Shown here in pieces: positions 8,926 to 17,638 of a DNA stretch of 58,345 bases. The notes under the pieces were generated by a model, which was given only the letters and a program-made list of their open reading frames with translations, did no database searches and was not told the origin of the DNA. Made by a program: the position numbers and the translations under genes. The stretch's first letter is position 1, and every line of letters begins with the position of its first letter. This DNA comes from Caulobacteraceae bacterium (GTDB lineage: Bacteria; Pseudomonadota; Alphaproteobacteria; Caulobacterales; Aquidulcibacteraceae): positions 1 through 58,345 of the forward strand of contig WRPF01000012.1 in assembly GCA_009773335.1 (NCBI GenBank), written 5' to 3'.

Positions 8926-9876
8926 TCAGGCGGCCTTGTCGCGCGCGTGGACGGTCGTCGCCCCCGGAGCGGGAACGCTCAGCGTGAAGGTCGATCCGGC
9001 GCCCGGCGCGCTTGTCGCGGTGATGTCGCCGCCAAGCGCACGCGCGAGGCCGCGCGCGATGGAGAGGCCCAGGCCCGTGCCGCCGAAACGGCGCGTCGTC
9101 GATGCATCGGCCTGCTCGAATGGCTTGAAGGCCTTTTCCATCTGTTCCGGGGTCATGCCGATGCCGGTGTCGCGGACCTCGAACTCCAGAGTGTCTCGGT
9201 CGTCGGCAGGGCGGCGGCGCACGGCGAGGGCGACGCTGCCGCCGGGTGAGAACTTCACGGCGTTCGAGAGGAGGTTGAGCAGGCACTGGTTGACGCGGAA
9301 ACCGTCGGTGTGCGCCACGCCGATCTCGCCTTCGTAGCTGCAGCGCAGGTCTACCGCGCCTGTCTCCGCTGCGGGCTTCACTGTCGCGAGCGCTGTCTCG
9401 ACAAGCGCGCGCATGTCGCATGGCGCGATCTCAACCACGATATGGTCGGCTTCGATCTTCGTGAGGTCGAGGACGTCGCTGATCACGCGCAGGAGATGGC
9501 GTCCCGCGGCGAGAATGCGGCCCGCGTCGGCGCTGACGGAGGACGCTGACGTGTCGGCGTTTTCCTCGGCGATTATTTCGCTGTAGCCGATGATCGCGCT
9601 GAGCGGCGTGCGCAGTTCGTGACTCATGTTGGCGAGAAAGCGCGTCTTGGCGGCGCTCGCGGCGTCTGCGGCGGCGGCGCGCTCGCGTATCGCCAGCATC
9701 TCCTCCAGTTCTTCGGCCATCAGGCGGTTTGCGCGATCGATGCGGCGCAGATCGCGGTCGTGCTCGGCGTAGGTCTCGTGGACGGCGGCCAGAAGCGCGC
9801 GCAGGTCGAGCTTGCCGCTCGGATCGCGAGCCTTTCGGAGCTGGCGCTCAAGTATCCGGTGGACCGGCGCCATCAT
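8926..9876 (-). CDS. Soluble sensor histidine kinase partnered with a FIST protein
   Basis: A 316-residue kinase without membrane segments. A coiled-coil region (residues ~40-75) leads to the HisKA domain, with phosphoacceptor His86 in FLANMSHELRTPLSAI. The HATPase domain follows: N box NQCLLNLLSNAVKFS, G1 box DTGIGM and G2 box GGTGLGLSI. There is no receiver domain. The start ATG overlaps the stop of the upstream FIST gene (ATGA at 9873-9876), so the two are translationally coupled. The kinase most likely receives its signal from the FIST protein, as in NosP/NahK-type pairs; that comparison is inference. No response regulator gene is adjacent. Confidence 0.9.
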   Translation of the reverse strand: MMAPVHRILERQLRKARDPSGKLDLRALLAAVHETYAEHDRDLRRIDRANRLMAEELEEMLAIRERAAAADAASAAKTRFLANMSHELRTPLSAIIGYSEIIAEENADTSASSVSADAGRILAAGRHLLRVISDVLDLTKIEADHIVVEIAPCDMRALVETALATVKPAAETGAVDLRCSYEGEIGVAHTDGFRVNQCLLNLLSNAVKFSPGGSVALAVRRRPADDRDTLEFEVRDTGIGMTPEQMEKAFKPFEQADASTTRRFGGTGLGLSIARGLARALGGDITATSAPGAGSTFTLSVPAPGATTVHARDKAA

Positions 9877-11003
9877 GCGGCCTCCTGCAGAGTCATGATC
9901 GTCATGGTCTGGTTGTGCAGGCCGCACCAGCCGGCGACGCCCTGTGTGGCGATCTCGCCGTAAGAGTAAAAGCCGATCTGGCGGAAGCGTGCAGACAGCA
10001 CCCCGGCGACAGCTTCGACTTCGTCTTCGGCGCGCTGGCCCATCAGCAACCGACGCCCGACACAGCTGATGAGGAGCGCGAGCCCGCCTTCTCCGGGCGC
10101 GCCGGATGCTTCCGCCGCTGCCTGTGCGGCGCCGGCCGCGAGAGAGTCGAACGCGCCACGCATGAGGCGTGCCGACCAGCCCTGGGGAATGTCTCCGGCG
10201 AAGGTCATGGTGCGGTGTTCACGATCGACCGCGAGAACCGTGCGCACGACTTCGTCCTCCGGCGCGTCCGGGTTGGTGACCAGCAGCGGATAGAGGAGGG
10301 CGGATGCGGGAAGATCGGCCGCCTCTTCGCCGAGATAGCGTTCGTAGAGGTCGAGCGCGGGCTTGCCGTCCATTTCATGGAGCACGGCGCCATCCGAGCG
10401 CGTGATGCGCCGCGTCGGGCCGAAATAGTTCCAGCCGTGCGCGGCGCCGAGGCGGATGGTCAGCCCGTCGCCGTAGAAGCCCAGCGCCGCGACGATGCGT
10501 TCGGCCGGCGGCGCGTCTGCGCACACGAGCGTGCGCGCAAACGCCGATCCGTCGCCGGCCATCCCGCCGCCGATGGGAATGTCGGCGCCGAGAATGTCCT
10601 GCAGGCCTGCAACGAGCGCGGTGCCGTTGACGTTCAGTCCGTCCGACAGGACGAGCACGCCGACGAGGCCGGGTTTGCGCAGTTGTGTTGCGAGCGCGCG
10701 TCCGTCCTCGAAGGAGGATTGTCCGGTGACGGCGACGCGGGCCAGTGCGACGGTGGCGCGATCGAGTCTGACGGCGACCGCGACGGCTTCATCGTCGTGC
10801 AGCTCTTCACCGTCGATGACGGTGCCGGTCGAACATCCCATGATGAGTGCATGCGGGCAGAGACGACGCAGGGAATTGAAGATCGAGTGGGAGCCCGCCG
10901 CTTCGCGTCCGGCGAAATAGAGCGCGAAATCGGCGTCGGCGCATGCGGCGTCGCCTTCAAAGGCATGGTCTCGCGCGCGCCACGTCAGGGACCAGTGCTG
11001 CAT
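9873..11003 (-). CDS. FIST N/C domain signal-transduction protein
   Basis: A cytoplasmic 376-residue protein with both FIST halves. The N domain has ADFALYFAGREA, LIMGCSTGTVIDGEEL and LRKPGLVGVLVLSDGLNVNGTALVAGL, followed by IPIGGGMAGDGSAF. The C domain contains ALDLYERYLGEEA, YPLLVTN and the terminal IGFYSYGEIATQG near the end. FIST domains bind small molecules, and some (NosP) bind haem and nitric oxide; the ligand here cannot be read from sequence. The start at 11003 is favoured by an upstream GGAGGG. It is coupled to the kinase that follows. Confidence 0.88.
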   Translation of the reverse strand: MQHWSLTWRARDHAFEGDAACADADFALYFAGREAAGSHSIFNSLRRLCPHALIMGCSTGTVIDGEELHDDEAVAVAVRLDRATVALARVAVTGQSSFEDGRALATQLRKPGLVGVLVLSDGLNVNGTALVAGLQDILGADIPIGGGMAGDGSAFARTLVCADAPPAERIVAALGFYGDGLTIRLGAAHGWNYFGPTRRITRSDGAVLHEMDGKPALDLYERYLGEEAADLPASALLYPLLVTNPDAPEDEVVRTVLAVDREHRTMTFAGDIPQGWSARLMRGAFDSLAAGAAQAAAEASGAPGEGGLALLISCVGRRLLMGQRAEDEVEAVAGVLSARFRQIGFYSYGEIATQGVAGWCGLHNQTMTIMTLQEAA

Positions 11004-11158
11004 CCGTTCGCCCTCCGCCCGCCCGGAAGCGCGGGCGCACACGGCCGTTCTTGAGGAGCGGCTCGTCGGGCGAGTGTGCGACGAACGTGTGAAAGCGTGA
11101 TGAATTGCCGCATGGCCGACATTGTCGGCGCGACCCGTATTGGCCTCTGACGAAAGAA

Positions 11159-12370
11159 CTAGGCTTTAGTGAACACCAGCGTCGCGTTGGTGCCGCCGAA
11201 GCCGAAGCTGTTCGACATCACAGTTTCAAGCGCGCCGTCGAAGCGTTCGAGCAGGATCGGCAGGTCCGCGAAGAGGGGATCGAGCTTGAAGATGTTCGCG
11301 CTCTTGGCGGCGAAATCGGCGCCCAGCATCATCAGCGAGTAGATCGCTTCCTGCACGCCGGCGGCGCCCAGGCTGTGGCCGGTGAGGGACTTGGTGGACG
11401 AGATCATCGGCGGCTTGTCGCCGAAAGTTTCGCGGACGGCCTGCATCTCGCGTTCGTCGCCGATGGGCGTCGACGTGCCGTGCGGGTTGAGATAGTCGAT
11501 CCGGCGCCCGCCGATGGTGCTCATCGCGAGCTTCATGCAGCGCACCGCGCCTTCGCCGGAGGGCGCGACCATGTCGTGGCCGTCGCTGGTGGCGCCGTAG
11601 CCAATCAGTTCGCCGTAGATCTTGGCGCCGCGCGCCTTCGCGCGTTCGTATTCCTCGAGCACCACCATGCCGGCGCCGCCGGCGATGACGAAGCCGTCGC
11701 GGTCCACGTCATAGGCGCGCGAGGCGACGGCGGGTGTGTCGTTGAAATTCGAGGACATGGCGCCCATCGCGTCGAACATCACCGACATGGTCCAGTCGAG
11801 TTCTTCGCAGCCGCCGGCGAACACGACGTCCTGCTTGCCCCACTGGATCTGCTCGGCCGCCGCGCCGATGCAATGCGCGCTCGTCGCGCACGCGGAGCTG
11901 ATCGAGTAGTTGACGCCCTTGATCTTGAACCAGGTGGCGAGCGCCGCCGACGGGCCGGACGCCATCGCCTTCGGCACTGCGAACGGACCGACGCGCTTGG
12001 GCCCCTTTTCCTTCGTGATCTGTGCAGCCTGGACGATGGTGCGCGTCGAGGGGCCGCCTTCGCCGCAGATGATGCCGGTGCGTTCGTTGGAGACGTCGTT
12101 TTCCTCAAGGCCCGAGTCGCGCAGCGCCTGCTCCATCGCCACATGCGCCCAGCCGGTGCCTTGGCTCAGGAAGCGCGCGGCGCGGCGATCGACCATGGAT
12201 TCCCAGTCCAGGCTGGGGCTCGCGTGGACGTGGCAGCGAAATCCCAGCTCGCCGTATTCCGGCGCGGAGGTGACGCCGGAACGCGCCTCCCGGAGCGAAG
12301 CCATCACTTCGTTTGAGTTGTTGCCGATCGACGAGACGATCCCGATTCCAGTGACGACCACACGACGCAA
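11159..12370 (-). CDS. fabB: 3-oxoacyl-[acyl-carrier-protein] synthase I
   Basis: FabB condenses malonyl-ACP with unsaturated acyl-ACP and is needed for unsaturated fatty acids. The 403-residue thiolase-fold enzyme has catalytic Cys161 in [10 protein letters not shown]. It has the two histidines in [13 protein letters not shown] and [13 protein letters not shown], and ends with the [12 protein letters not shown] signature. Length is normal. It follows fabA on the minus strand after 69 bases, the classical fabA-fabB pair, so both should be co-expressed. Confidence 0.96.
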   Translation of the reverse strand: MRRVVVTGIGIVSSIGNNSNEVMASLREARSGVTSAPEYGELGFRCHVHASPSLDWESMVDRRAARFLSQGTGWAHVAMEQALRDSGLEENDVSNERTGIICGEGGPSTRTIVQAAQITKEKGPKRVGPFAVPKAMASGPSAALATWFKIKGVNYSISSACATSAHCIGAAAEQIQWGKQDVVFAGGCEELDWTMSVMFDAMGAMSSNFNDTPAVASRAYDVDRDGFVIAGGAGMVVLEEYERAKARGAKIYGELIGYGATSDGHDMVAPSGEGAVRCMKLAMSTIGGRRIDYLNPHGTSTPIGDEREMQAVRETFGDKPPMISSTKSLTGHSLGAAGVQEAIYSLMMLGADFAAKSANIFKLDPLFADLPILLERFDGALETVMSNSFGFGGTNATLVFTKA

Positions 12371-12439
12371 GTTGCACTCCCATGAGTAGAATTGGACGAC
12401 GTATTCTTCGCGTACGTCTTGGTCCCTGATATTTGGGTC

Positions 12440-12979
12440 CTAGATGCCGGCTGCAAGCTGTTCCGGCGTGAACAGGCCGACCTTGAGATCTTTCGCGCTG
12501 TATATGGGCCGGCCGTCCACGAATGTCGTGCCGTCAGCCAGGCCCAGCACCAGCTTGCGCAGAATCACCTTCTTGAACTCGATTTCATAGCGGATAACGC
12601 GCGCTACCGGCGTCACCTGTCCAGTGAACTTCACCTCTCCGACGCCCAGCGCCCGACCCTTTCCGGGCGCCCCCAGCCAGCCGAGGTAGAAACCGACCAG
12701 CTGCCACATGGCGTCGAGGCCGAGACAACCCGGCATCACGGGGTCGCCCTCGAAGTGGCACTTGAAGAACCAGAGGTCGGGGTTGATGTCGAACTCGGCG
12801 ACGAGCTTGCCCTTGCCATGGGCGCCGCCGGTAGGGTCGATGTTCACGATCCGGTCGATCATCAGCATCGGCGGCAGCGGCAGCTGCGCGTTGCCGGGAC
12901 CGAACAGGCGGCCGTGGCCGCTGTCGAGTAGCTGGGCGTGCGAAAGCGAGGCGGGGTAGGCGGGTGTCGGTGCGGACAT
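12440..12979 (-). CDS. fabA: 3-hydroxydecanoyl-[acyl-carrier-protein] dehydratase/isomerase
   Basis: FabA dehydrates 3-hydroxydecanoyl-ACP and isomerises the product to cis-3-decenoyl-ACP, the branch point to unsaturated fatty acids. The 179-residue hotdog protein carries [10 protein letters not shown] and [24 protein letters not shown], with catalytic His75 and Asp89. The C-terminal [23 protein letters not shown] is typical. It heads the fabA-fabB unit. About 240 bases separate it from the divergent flavoenzyme, which should hold both promoters; I could not identify a regulator site there. Confidence 0.97.
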   Translation of the reverse strand: MSAPTPAYPASLSHAQLLDSGHGRLFGPGNAQLPLPPMLMIDRIVNIDPTGGAHGKGKLVAEFDINPDLWFFKCHFEGDPVMPGCLGLDAMWQLVGFYLGWLGAPGKGRALGVGEVKFTGQVTPVARVIRYEIEFKKVILRKLVLGLADGTTFVDGRPIYSAKDLKVGLFTPEQLAAGI

Positions 12980-13222
12980 GGACTGGGGCAGGCTCCTTGG
13001 ACGGTCCGTCGGGCGCCGGATGCGCCCGGGGTCCGGCTACGCCCGGAAATGGGAGCCGTTTACATGCGCGGGACGGGCGCTGGACGCAAGCGGGGCGGGG
13101 GCGGGGCGGACCCGGCGGGGGCGTTGACCGGCAGGCCTTCGCGCATCCAAGTGTGAGGCGGGAAGGGGCGCCTCGGCGCAGATGACGGCGGAACGCCGGC
13201 GGGGCAGTGGCGGAGGCGTGGC

Positions 13223-14344
13223 GTGGTCGAAGCCGAAGTGATCGTGATCGGCGCCGGAATGGCCGGCGCCTCGGCTGCGGCGGAAATGGCGTCCAGCGCG
13301 AAAGTCCTCGTCCTCGAACAGGAGGACCGTCCGGGGCGGCACGCCACCGGCCGCTCGGCCGCGCTCTATTCCGAGATCTACGGCAACGAGGTCATCCGCA
13401 CCCTGACGCGCGCCAGCCGGCCGGCGCTGCAGGACCAGGACGGACGTTTCGCCCGTGCTCGAGGGTGCTTCCATATCGCCAGCGCAAGCCAGATCGCGCG
13501 CCTGGAGGCGTTCGCCGCCCTGCCTGACGTGGGCCGGGCGTCGCGATGGCTGTCGGGCGCCGAGGCGCGACTCGAGGCTCCGGTCCTTCGGGAAGGCTAT
13601 GTCGCGGCGGCGGTCGCCGAACTGAACGCCTACGACCTCGATGTCGACGCCCTCCACCAGCACTACCTGCGACGGCTGACGGCGGCGGGCGGGGAGGTCC
13701 GGTGCGACGCCCCGGTGGTCCGCGCCGAACGGATTGGCGGCGGCTGGCGCGTGCTGGCCGGCGGCGAAGAGTTTCACGCGCGCATAGTGGTGAACGCGGC
13801 CGGCGCCTGGGGCGATGTGGTGGCGCGCGCGGCCGGCGTCGATCCGGTCGGCCTGCAGCCGAAACGACGCACGGCAGTGCTGGTGGAGTCGCCCGAAGGC
13901 GCGCGGTCGGACGGCTGGCCCGCCGTCATCGACATCGGTGAGCAGTTCTACTTCAAGCCGGATGCAGGGCGTATCCTCGTCTCGCCAGCCGACGAGACGC
14001 CCACCGAGCCGTGCGACGCCGCGCCAGAGGAAATCGACATCGCGATCGCCATCGATCGCGTTCAGGCGGCGGCCGATCTTCCGGTGCGGCGCGTGCTGTC
14101 CAGTTGGGCGGGTCTGCGCACGTTTACCCCGGATCGCACTCCGGCGGTGGGTTTCGATCCTGCGGCGGAGGGCTTCTTCTGGCTGGTCGGCCAGGGCGGC
14201 TACGGCATCCAGACCGCGCCTGCCATGGCACGGCTGGCCGCAGCCCTTGCGCTCGACCGGGGACTCCCCGCGGACCTCGCGGACATGGGGTTCGACGCCC
14301 GCAGCGTTGCGCCGGGCCGGTTTTCCGGACGTGCTGCGTCCTGA
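13223..14344 (+). CDS. FAD-dependent oxidoreductase of the DAO family (D-arginine dehydrogenase-like)
   Basis: A 373-residue flavoenzyme. The N-terminal dinucleotide fold is EVIVIGAGMAGASAAAEMA, with an acidic strand end (VLVLEQED). RHATGRSAALYSEIYGNE follows, which resembles the HSTGRSAA segment of D-arginine dehydrogenases. The C-terminal FAD-contact region is SSWAGLRTFTPDRTPAVGFD, then WLVGQGGYGIQTAPAMARLAA. The start is GTG at 13223 behind a GGAGG; there is no in-frame ATG nearby. It probably oxidises a D-amino acid or another secondary amine; the exact substrate is uncertain. It converges on the SH3 gene, with 9 bases between stops. Confidence 0.85.
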   Translation: MVEAEVIVIGAGMAGASAAAEMASSAKVLVLEQEDRPGRHATGRSAALYSEIYGNEVIRTLTRASRPALQDQDGRFARARGCFHIASASQIARLEAFAALPDVGRASRWLSGAEARLEAPVLREGYVAAAVAELNAYDLDVDALHQHYLRRLTAAGGEVRCDAPVVRAERIGGGWRVLAGGEEFHARIVVNAAGAWGDVVARAAGVDPVGLQPKRRTAVLVESPEGARSDGWPAVIDIGEQFYFKPDAGRILVSPADETPTEPCDAAPEEIDIAIAIDRVQAAADLPVRRVLSSWAGLRTFTPDRTPAVGFDPAAEGFFWLVGQGGYGIQTAPAMARLAAALALDRGLPADLADMGFDARSVAPGRFSGRAAS

Positions 14345-14353
14345 ACAACGGGA

Positions 14354-14878
14354 TCAGTCTTCTACGCCCGCGCAGTCGTCGCCGCCCCACAGGCCGCTCT
14401 TGTCGACCCAGCCGGTCTGCGCGCCGGCCGTCACCTTGCGCCAGCCGCCGACGCAGGCGCCGAGGCGCGCGATCACGCCATGGGCGAGGTAGGCGACGGT
14501 GCGGGATTCCGGACGAGGCGCCGCCCGCATGGGCAGGCCGGGCGCCTGGTCGGTGGAGACATAGACGGTGCGGGCGGGGGAGAGCTTGTCGGCGCGGACC
14601 CAGACCCGGTCGCCCGAGGGGTCGCGGATGCGCCGCCAGCTGTCGCTTTCCTCCAGCACCTGAACCGGCAGGCCGGCGGTGTGGTAGATCCAGTCGATGC
14701 GGTGATCGAGGCCCGGGCCCCGGCGGCCGTGGACCTTCGGCGCGGCGAGGCTCTCGAAGCGCGGCACCGGCAACTGGGAATCCGGTCCCAGCCGGACTCC
14801 TGCGGGGCGGCCCCCGTCCGCCAGGGCGGCGGACGCCATGAAGACCAATGAGAGTGTGACGGCGGCGGCGCGGAGCAT
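14354..14878 (-). CDS. Exported SH3-like domain protein
   Basis: A protein of 174 residues with a signal peptide (hydrophobic residues ~4-18, cleavage near ALA-DGG). Two bacterial SH3-like repeats follow. The first is HRIDWIYHTAGLPVQVLEESDSWRRIRDPSGDRVWVRADKLS; the second contains GLPMRAAPRPESRTVAYLAHGVIARLGACVGGWRKVTAGAQTGWVDKSGLWG. Such proteins are periplasmic and presumed to contact peptidoglycan or other proteins. It is divergent from the hydroxyacid dehydrogenase, sharing a 152-base promoter region. Confidence 0.82.
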   Translation of the reverse strand: MLRAAAVTLSLVFMASAALADGGRPAGVRLGPDSQLPVPRFESLAAPKVHGRRGPGLDHRIDWIYHTAGLPVQVLEESDSWRRIRDPSGDRVWVRADKLSPARTVYVSTDQAPGLPMRAAPRPESRTVAYLAHGVIARLGACVGGWRKVTAGAQTGWVDKSGLWGGDDCAGVED

Positions 14879-15030
14879 GGCGGGTCTCTTCTGAGAGCCG
14901 GAGACGGCGAAGACCGGACTGAAGCGCAGGCGCCGTGAAAACGGGCTTAACGATCCTGCATTTTCCTTTTTTGCCCGTCTTTATCCCCGGCCGGCCTTTG
15001 TTCCGCCCCGACCCCTGATAAGAAGGCTGC

Positions 15031-16017
15031 ATGCCGTCGAAGAAACTCAAGGTCATCGTCACCCGCAAGCTGCCCGATCCGGTGGAAACCCGGATGCGGG
15101 AGCTGTTCGATACGGAGCTGAACGTCGACGACAAGCCGATGACCGCCGAGGAGCTGGCCGGCGCTGTCGCGCGCGCGGACGTGCTGGTGCCGACGGTCAC
15201 GGATCGCATCGACGGGCGGCTCCTGTCGCGGGCGGGGGAACAATTGCGCCTCATCGCCCAGTTCGGCGCCGGCGTGGACAACATCGACGTCCAGACCGCC
15301 ATCCAGCGCGGCATCACCGTCACCAACACGCCCGGCGTGCTGACCGAGGACACCGCCGACATCACGATGGCGCTCATTCTCGCCGTGCCGCGCCGGATCG
15401 TGGAAGGCGTGAAACTCATCGAGGCGGATGGCTTCACCGGCTGGAGCCCCACGCACATGCTGGGGCGGCGCATCTGGGGCAAACGTCTCGGCATCGTCGG
15501 CATGGGTCGCATCGGCCAGGCGGTGGCGCGCCGCGCGAGGGCGTTCGGCCTGCAGATCCACTACAACAACCGCCGCAAGGTCTCCGCGCACATCGAGCAG
15601 GAGCTCGAGGCGACGTACTGGGAAAGCCTCGACCAGATGCTCTCGCGGATGGACATCGTCTCGGTGAACTGCCCGCACACGCCGGCGACGTATCACCTCC
15701 TGTCGGCGCGCCGCCTCGCGCTGCTGAAGCCGCACGCCTACGTCGTGAACACAGCGCGCGGCGAGATCATCGACGAAGGCGCGCTGGCGCGGATGCTCGA
15801 CAAGGGGGAACTCGCGGGCGCCGGCCTCGACGTGTTCGAGCACGAACCGGCGATCAATCCGAAGCTGAAAAAGCTGCCGAACGTCGTGCTGCTGCCCCAC
15901 ATGGGGTCAGCCACGCTGGAGGGGCGCATCGACATGGGCGAGAAGGTCATCATCAACATCAAGACCTTCGCCGACGGCCACAAGCCGCCGGACCGCGTGA
16001 TCCCGGCGATGCTTTAG
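15031..16017 (+). CDS. D-isomer-specific 2-hydroxyacid dehydrogenase (glyoxylate/hydroxypyruvate reductase type)
   Basis: A 328-residue NAD(P)-dependent dehydrogenase. The catalytic triad is complete: Arg243 in NTARGEIID, Glu272 in FEHEP and His290 in LLPHMGSAT. The Rossmann motif is GIVGMGRIGQA (residues 154-164), followed by NNRRK at the end of the second strand, which would favour NADP-like discrimination. The N-terminal catalytic part carries LIAQFGAGVDNID and TNTPGVLTEDTADITM. The family reduces glyoxylate or hydroxypyruvate (GyaR-like); the substrate is assigned by similarity only. A GFA gene follows 12 bases later. Confidence 0.92.
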   Translation: MPSKKLKVIVTRKLPDPVETRMRELFDTELNVDDKPMTAEELAGAVARADVLVPTVTDRIDGRLLSRAGEQLRLIAQFGAGVDNIDVQTAIQRGITVTNTPGVLTEDTADITMALILAVPRRIVEGVKLIEADGFTGWSPTHMLGRRIWGKRLGIVGMGRIGQAVARRARAFGLQIHYNNRRKVSAHIEQELEATYWESLDQMLSRMDIVSVNCPHTPATYHLLSARRLALLKPHAYVVNTARGEIIDEGALARMLDKGELAGAGLDVFEHEPAINPKLKKLPNVVLLPHMGSATLEGRIDMGEKVIINIKTFADGHKPPDRVIPAML

Positions 16018-16029
16018 AAGGAGGCGCGC

Positions 16030-16434
16030 ATGATCATGAAGGGCGGGTGTCACTGCGGCGCGGTGCGCTACGAGGCCCATGGCGAGGCCATCACGCATGC
16101 GCTGTGTCACTGCGGCGATTGTCGTCGCCATGCCGGCGCGCCGATGGTGGGGTGGACGATGTATCCGGAAGGCGCCGTGAAGGTCACGGCGGGCGCACCG
16201 AAAATCTACAACTCATCCGAAAACGGTCGCCGGCATTTCTGCGACGCATGCGGCACGGGCGTGTTCTACACGAACACCGCCGTGCTGCCCGGCATCATCG
16301 ATATCCAGAGCGGCACGTACGATGACCCGGAACTGCTGCCGGCGCGCGTGCATATCCAGACGGCGGAACGGCTGTGCTGGATGGTACACGCGCACGAACT
16401 TCCGGCCTTCGAGCGCTATCCGCCGCAAGGCTAG
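16030..16434 (+). CDS. GFA family (glutathione-dependent formaldehyde-activating-like) zinc protein
   Basis: A 134-residue protein of the GFA/CENP-V fold, which binds zinc through cysteine pairs. GGCHCGAVRYE, ALCHCGDCRRHAGAP and FCDACGTGVFY supply seven cysteines in the family spacing. Members have been proposed to add glutathione to formaldehyde, but most are uncharacterised, so no reaction is claimed. The ATG at 16030 has AAGGAGG upstream. It is probably co-transcribed with the preceding dehydrogenase. A second GFA protein occurs at 46934-47317. Confidence 0.88.
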   Translation: MIMKGGCHCGAVRYEAHGEAITHALCHCGDCRRHAGAPMVGWTMYPEGAVKVTAGAPKIYNSSENGRRHFCDACGTGVFYTNTAVLPGIIDIQSGTYDDPELLPARVHIQTAERLCWMVHAHELPAFERYPPQG

Positions 16435-16540
16435 GCCGTCGACCAGGGCGGGCGATCGCCGCCGCCGGGAATACGCTTCAACCCGTCACGGATCGCCGCT
16501 ACACTTCTTCCCGGGATGACCGAGAGTTGAGGGGAGAAGC

Positions 16541-17638
16541 ATGACAACCGAGCAGGCGGAACGGGGCGCGATCGCGCTTGACGTGAAGAACAACTCCACC
16601 ATCGGCCAGTTCCTCTGGATCGGCTTTTATTCCTCGATCTTCACGCTCCTGACGCTGACGATCTTCCGCTTCTGGGCGCGCACCATCGTGCGCAAGCGCC
16701 TGTGGGCCGACACCACGATCGGCGGCACGCCACTGGAATACACGGGCAAGGGCTCGGAGCTGTTCATCGGTTTCCTGATCGCCATCGTCACGGTGATGGT
16801 GCCCATCGTCGGCGCGATCGTGGCCGCGCAGTTGCTGCTGCCGCCGATCTACACGGCGGTGGTGATTGCGGTCGTCTATCTCGGCTTCTTCATCCTGATC
16901 GGCGTCGCGCTCTTTCTGGCGCGCCGTTACCAGCTCTCGCGCACAAACTGGCGCGGCGTGCGCTTCGAGCAGCGCGGTTCGCCGTGGGCCTATGGGTTCA
17001 TCGCGTTCGGATATGGGCTCCTGTCGGCGATCACGCTCGGCTGGTTCGCGCCGGCGATGCGGCTTCGGCTCGAAAAGCGGATGTGGAACAACGCCTTTTT
17101 CGGCGACATGGCGTTCACCTACGACAACTCGAAAGAGGCGCGTACGGAGCCGGTCTACAAGAGCTACATCCTCGCCTATATCGGCGTCATTCTGTACTAC
17201 GCGCTGATCTTCGGCGGCATGTTCCAGCTCGGCCTGATGGACTCCATGGGGTCCGGCGGCATGCCTGACATCCGCGACATCGGCATCCTCTATGCGCTGG
17301 CTTTCGGCGGCGCGATCCTCTTCCTGCTGTTCGTCGCGTGGCACGAGGCGGTGATGCTCCGGCAGATCACGAAGTCTATCTCGCTCGGCGATGTGAAGCT
17401 GAAGTCCACCTTTTCCACGTGGGATCTGATCGGGCTCGTGCTCACCAATCTGCTTCTGGTGATCTTCACGCTCGGTTTCGGCGCGATCGCCGCGCAGATG
17501 CGCACCTGGCGCAAGATCTGCCGCCGGATCGAGGTCGACGGCACGCTCGAACTCGCGCGCATCCACCAGGCCGCGTCGCGCGGGCCGCGCTCGGGCGAGG
17601 GGATGGCGGACGCCTTCGATCTCTCCGGCGGAGTGTGA
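16541..17638 (+). CDS. DUF898 (YjgN family) membrane protein
   Basis: An integral membrane protein of 365 residues with about six hydrophobic segments (near residues 22-44, 76-98, 103-125, 150-172, 219-240 and 254-275, plus one near 305-325). It contains the family landmarks FRFWARTIVRKRLWADTTIGGTPLEYTGKG and ITLGWFAPAMRLRLEKRMWNNAFFGD. Function is unknown. Its TGA stop overlaps the GTG start of the M48 peptidase, so the two proteins are probably made in fixed proportion and may act together in the inner membrane. Confidence 0.87.
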   Translation: MTTEQAERGAIALDVKNNSTIGQFLWIGFYSSIFTLLTLTIFRFWARTIVRKRLWADTTIGGTPLEYTGKGSELFIGFLIAIVTVMVPIVGAIVAAQLLLPPIYTAVVIAVVYLGFFILIGVALFLARRYQLSRTNWRGVRFEQRGSPWAYGFIAFGYGLLSAITLGWFAPAMRLRLEKRMWNNAFFGDMAFTYDNSKEARTEPVYKSYILAYIGVILYYALIFGGMFQLGLMDSMGSGGMPDIRDIGILYALAFGGAILFLLFVAWHEAVMLRQITKSISLGDVKLKSTFSTWDLIGLVLTNLLLVIFTLGFGAIAAQMRTWRKICRRIEVDGTLELARIHQAASRGPRSGEGMADAFDLSGGV

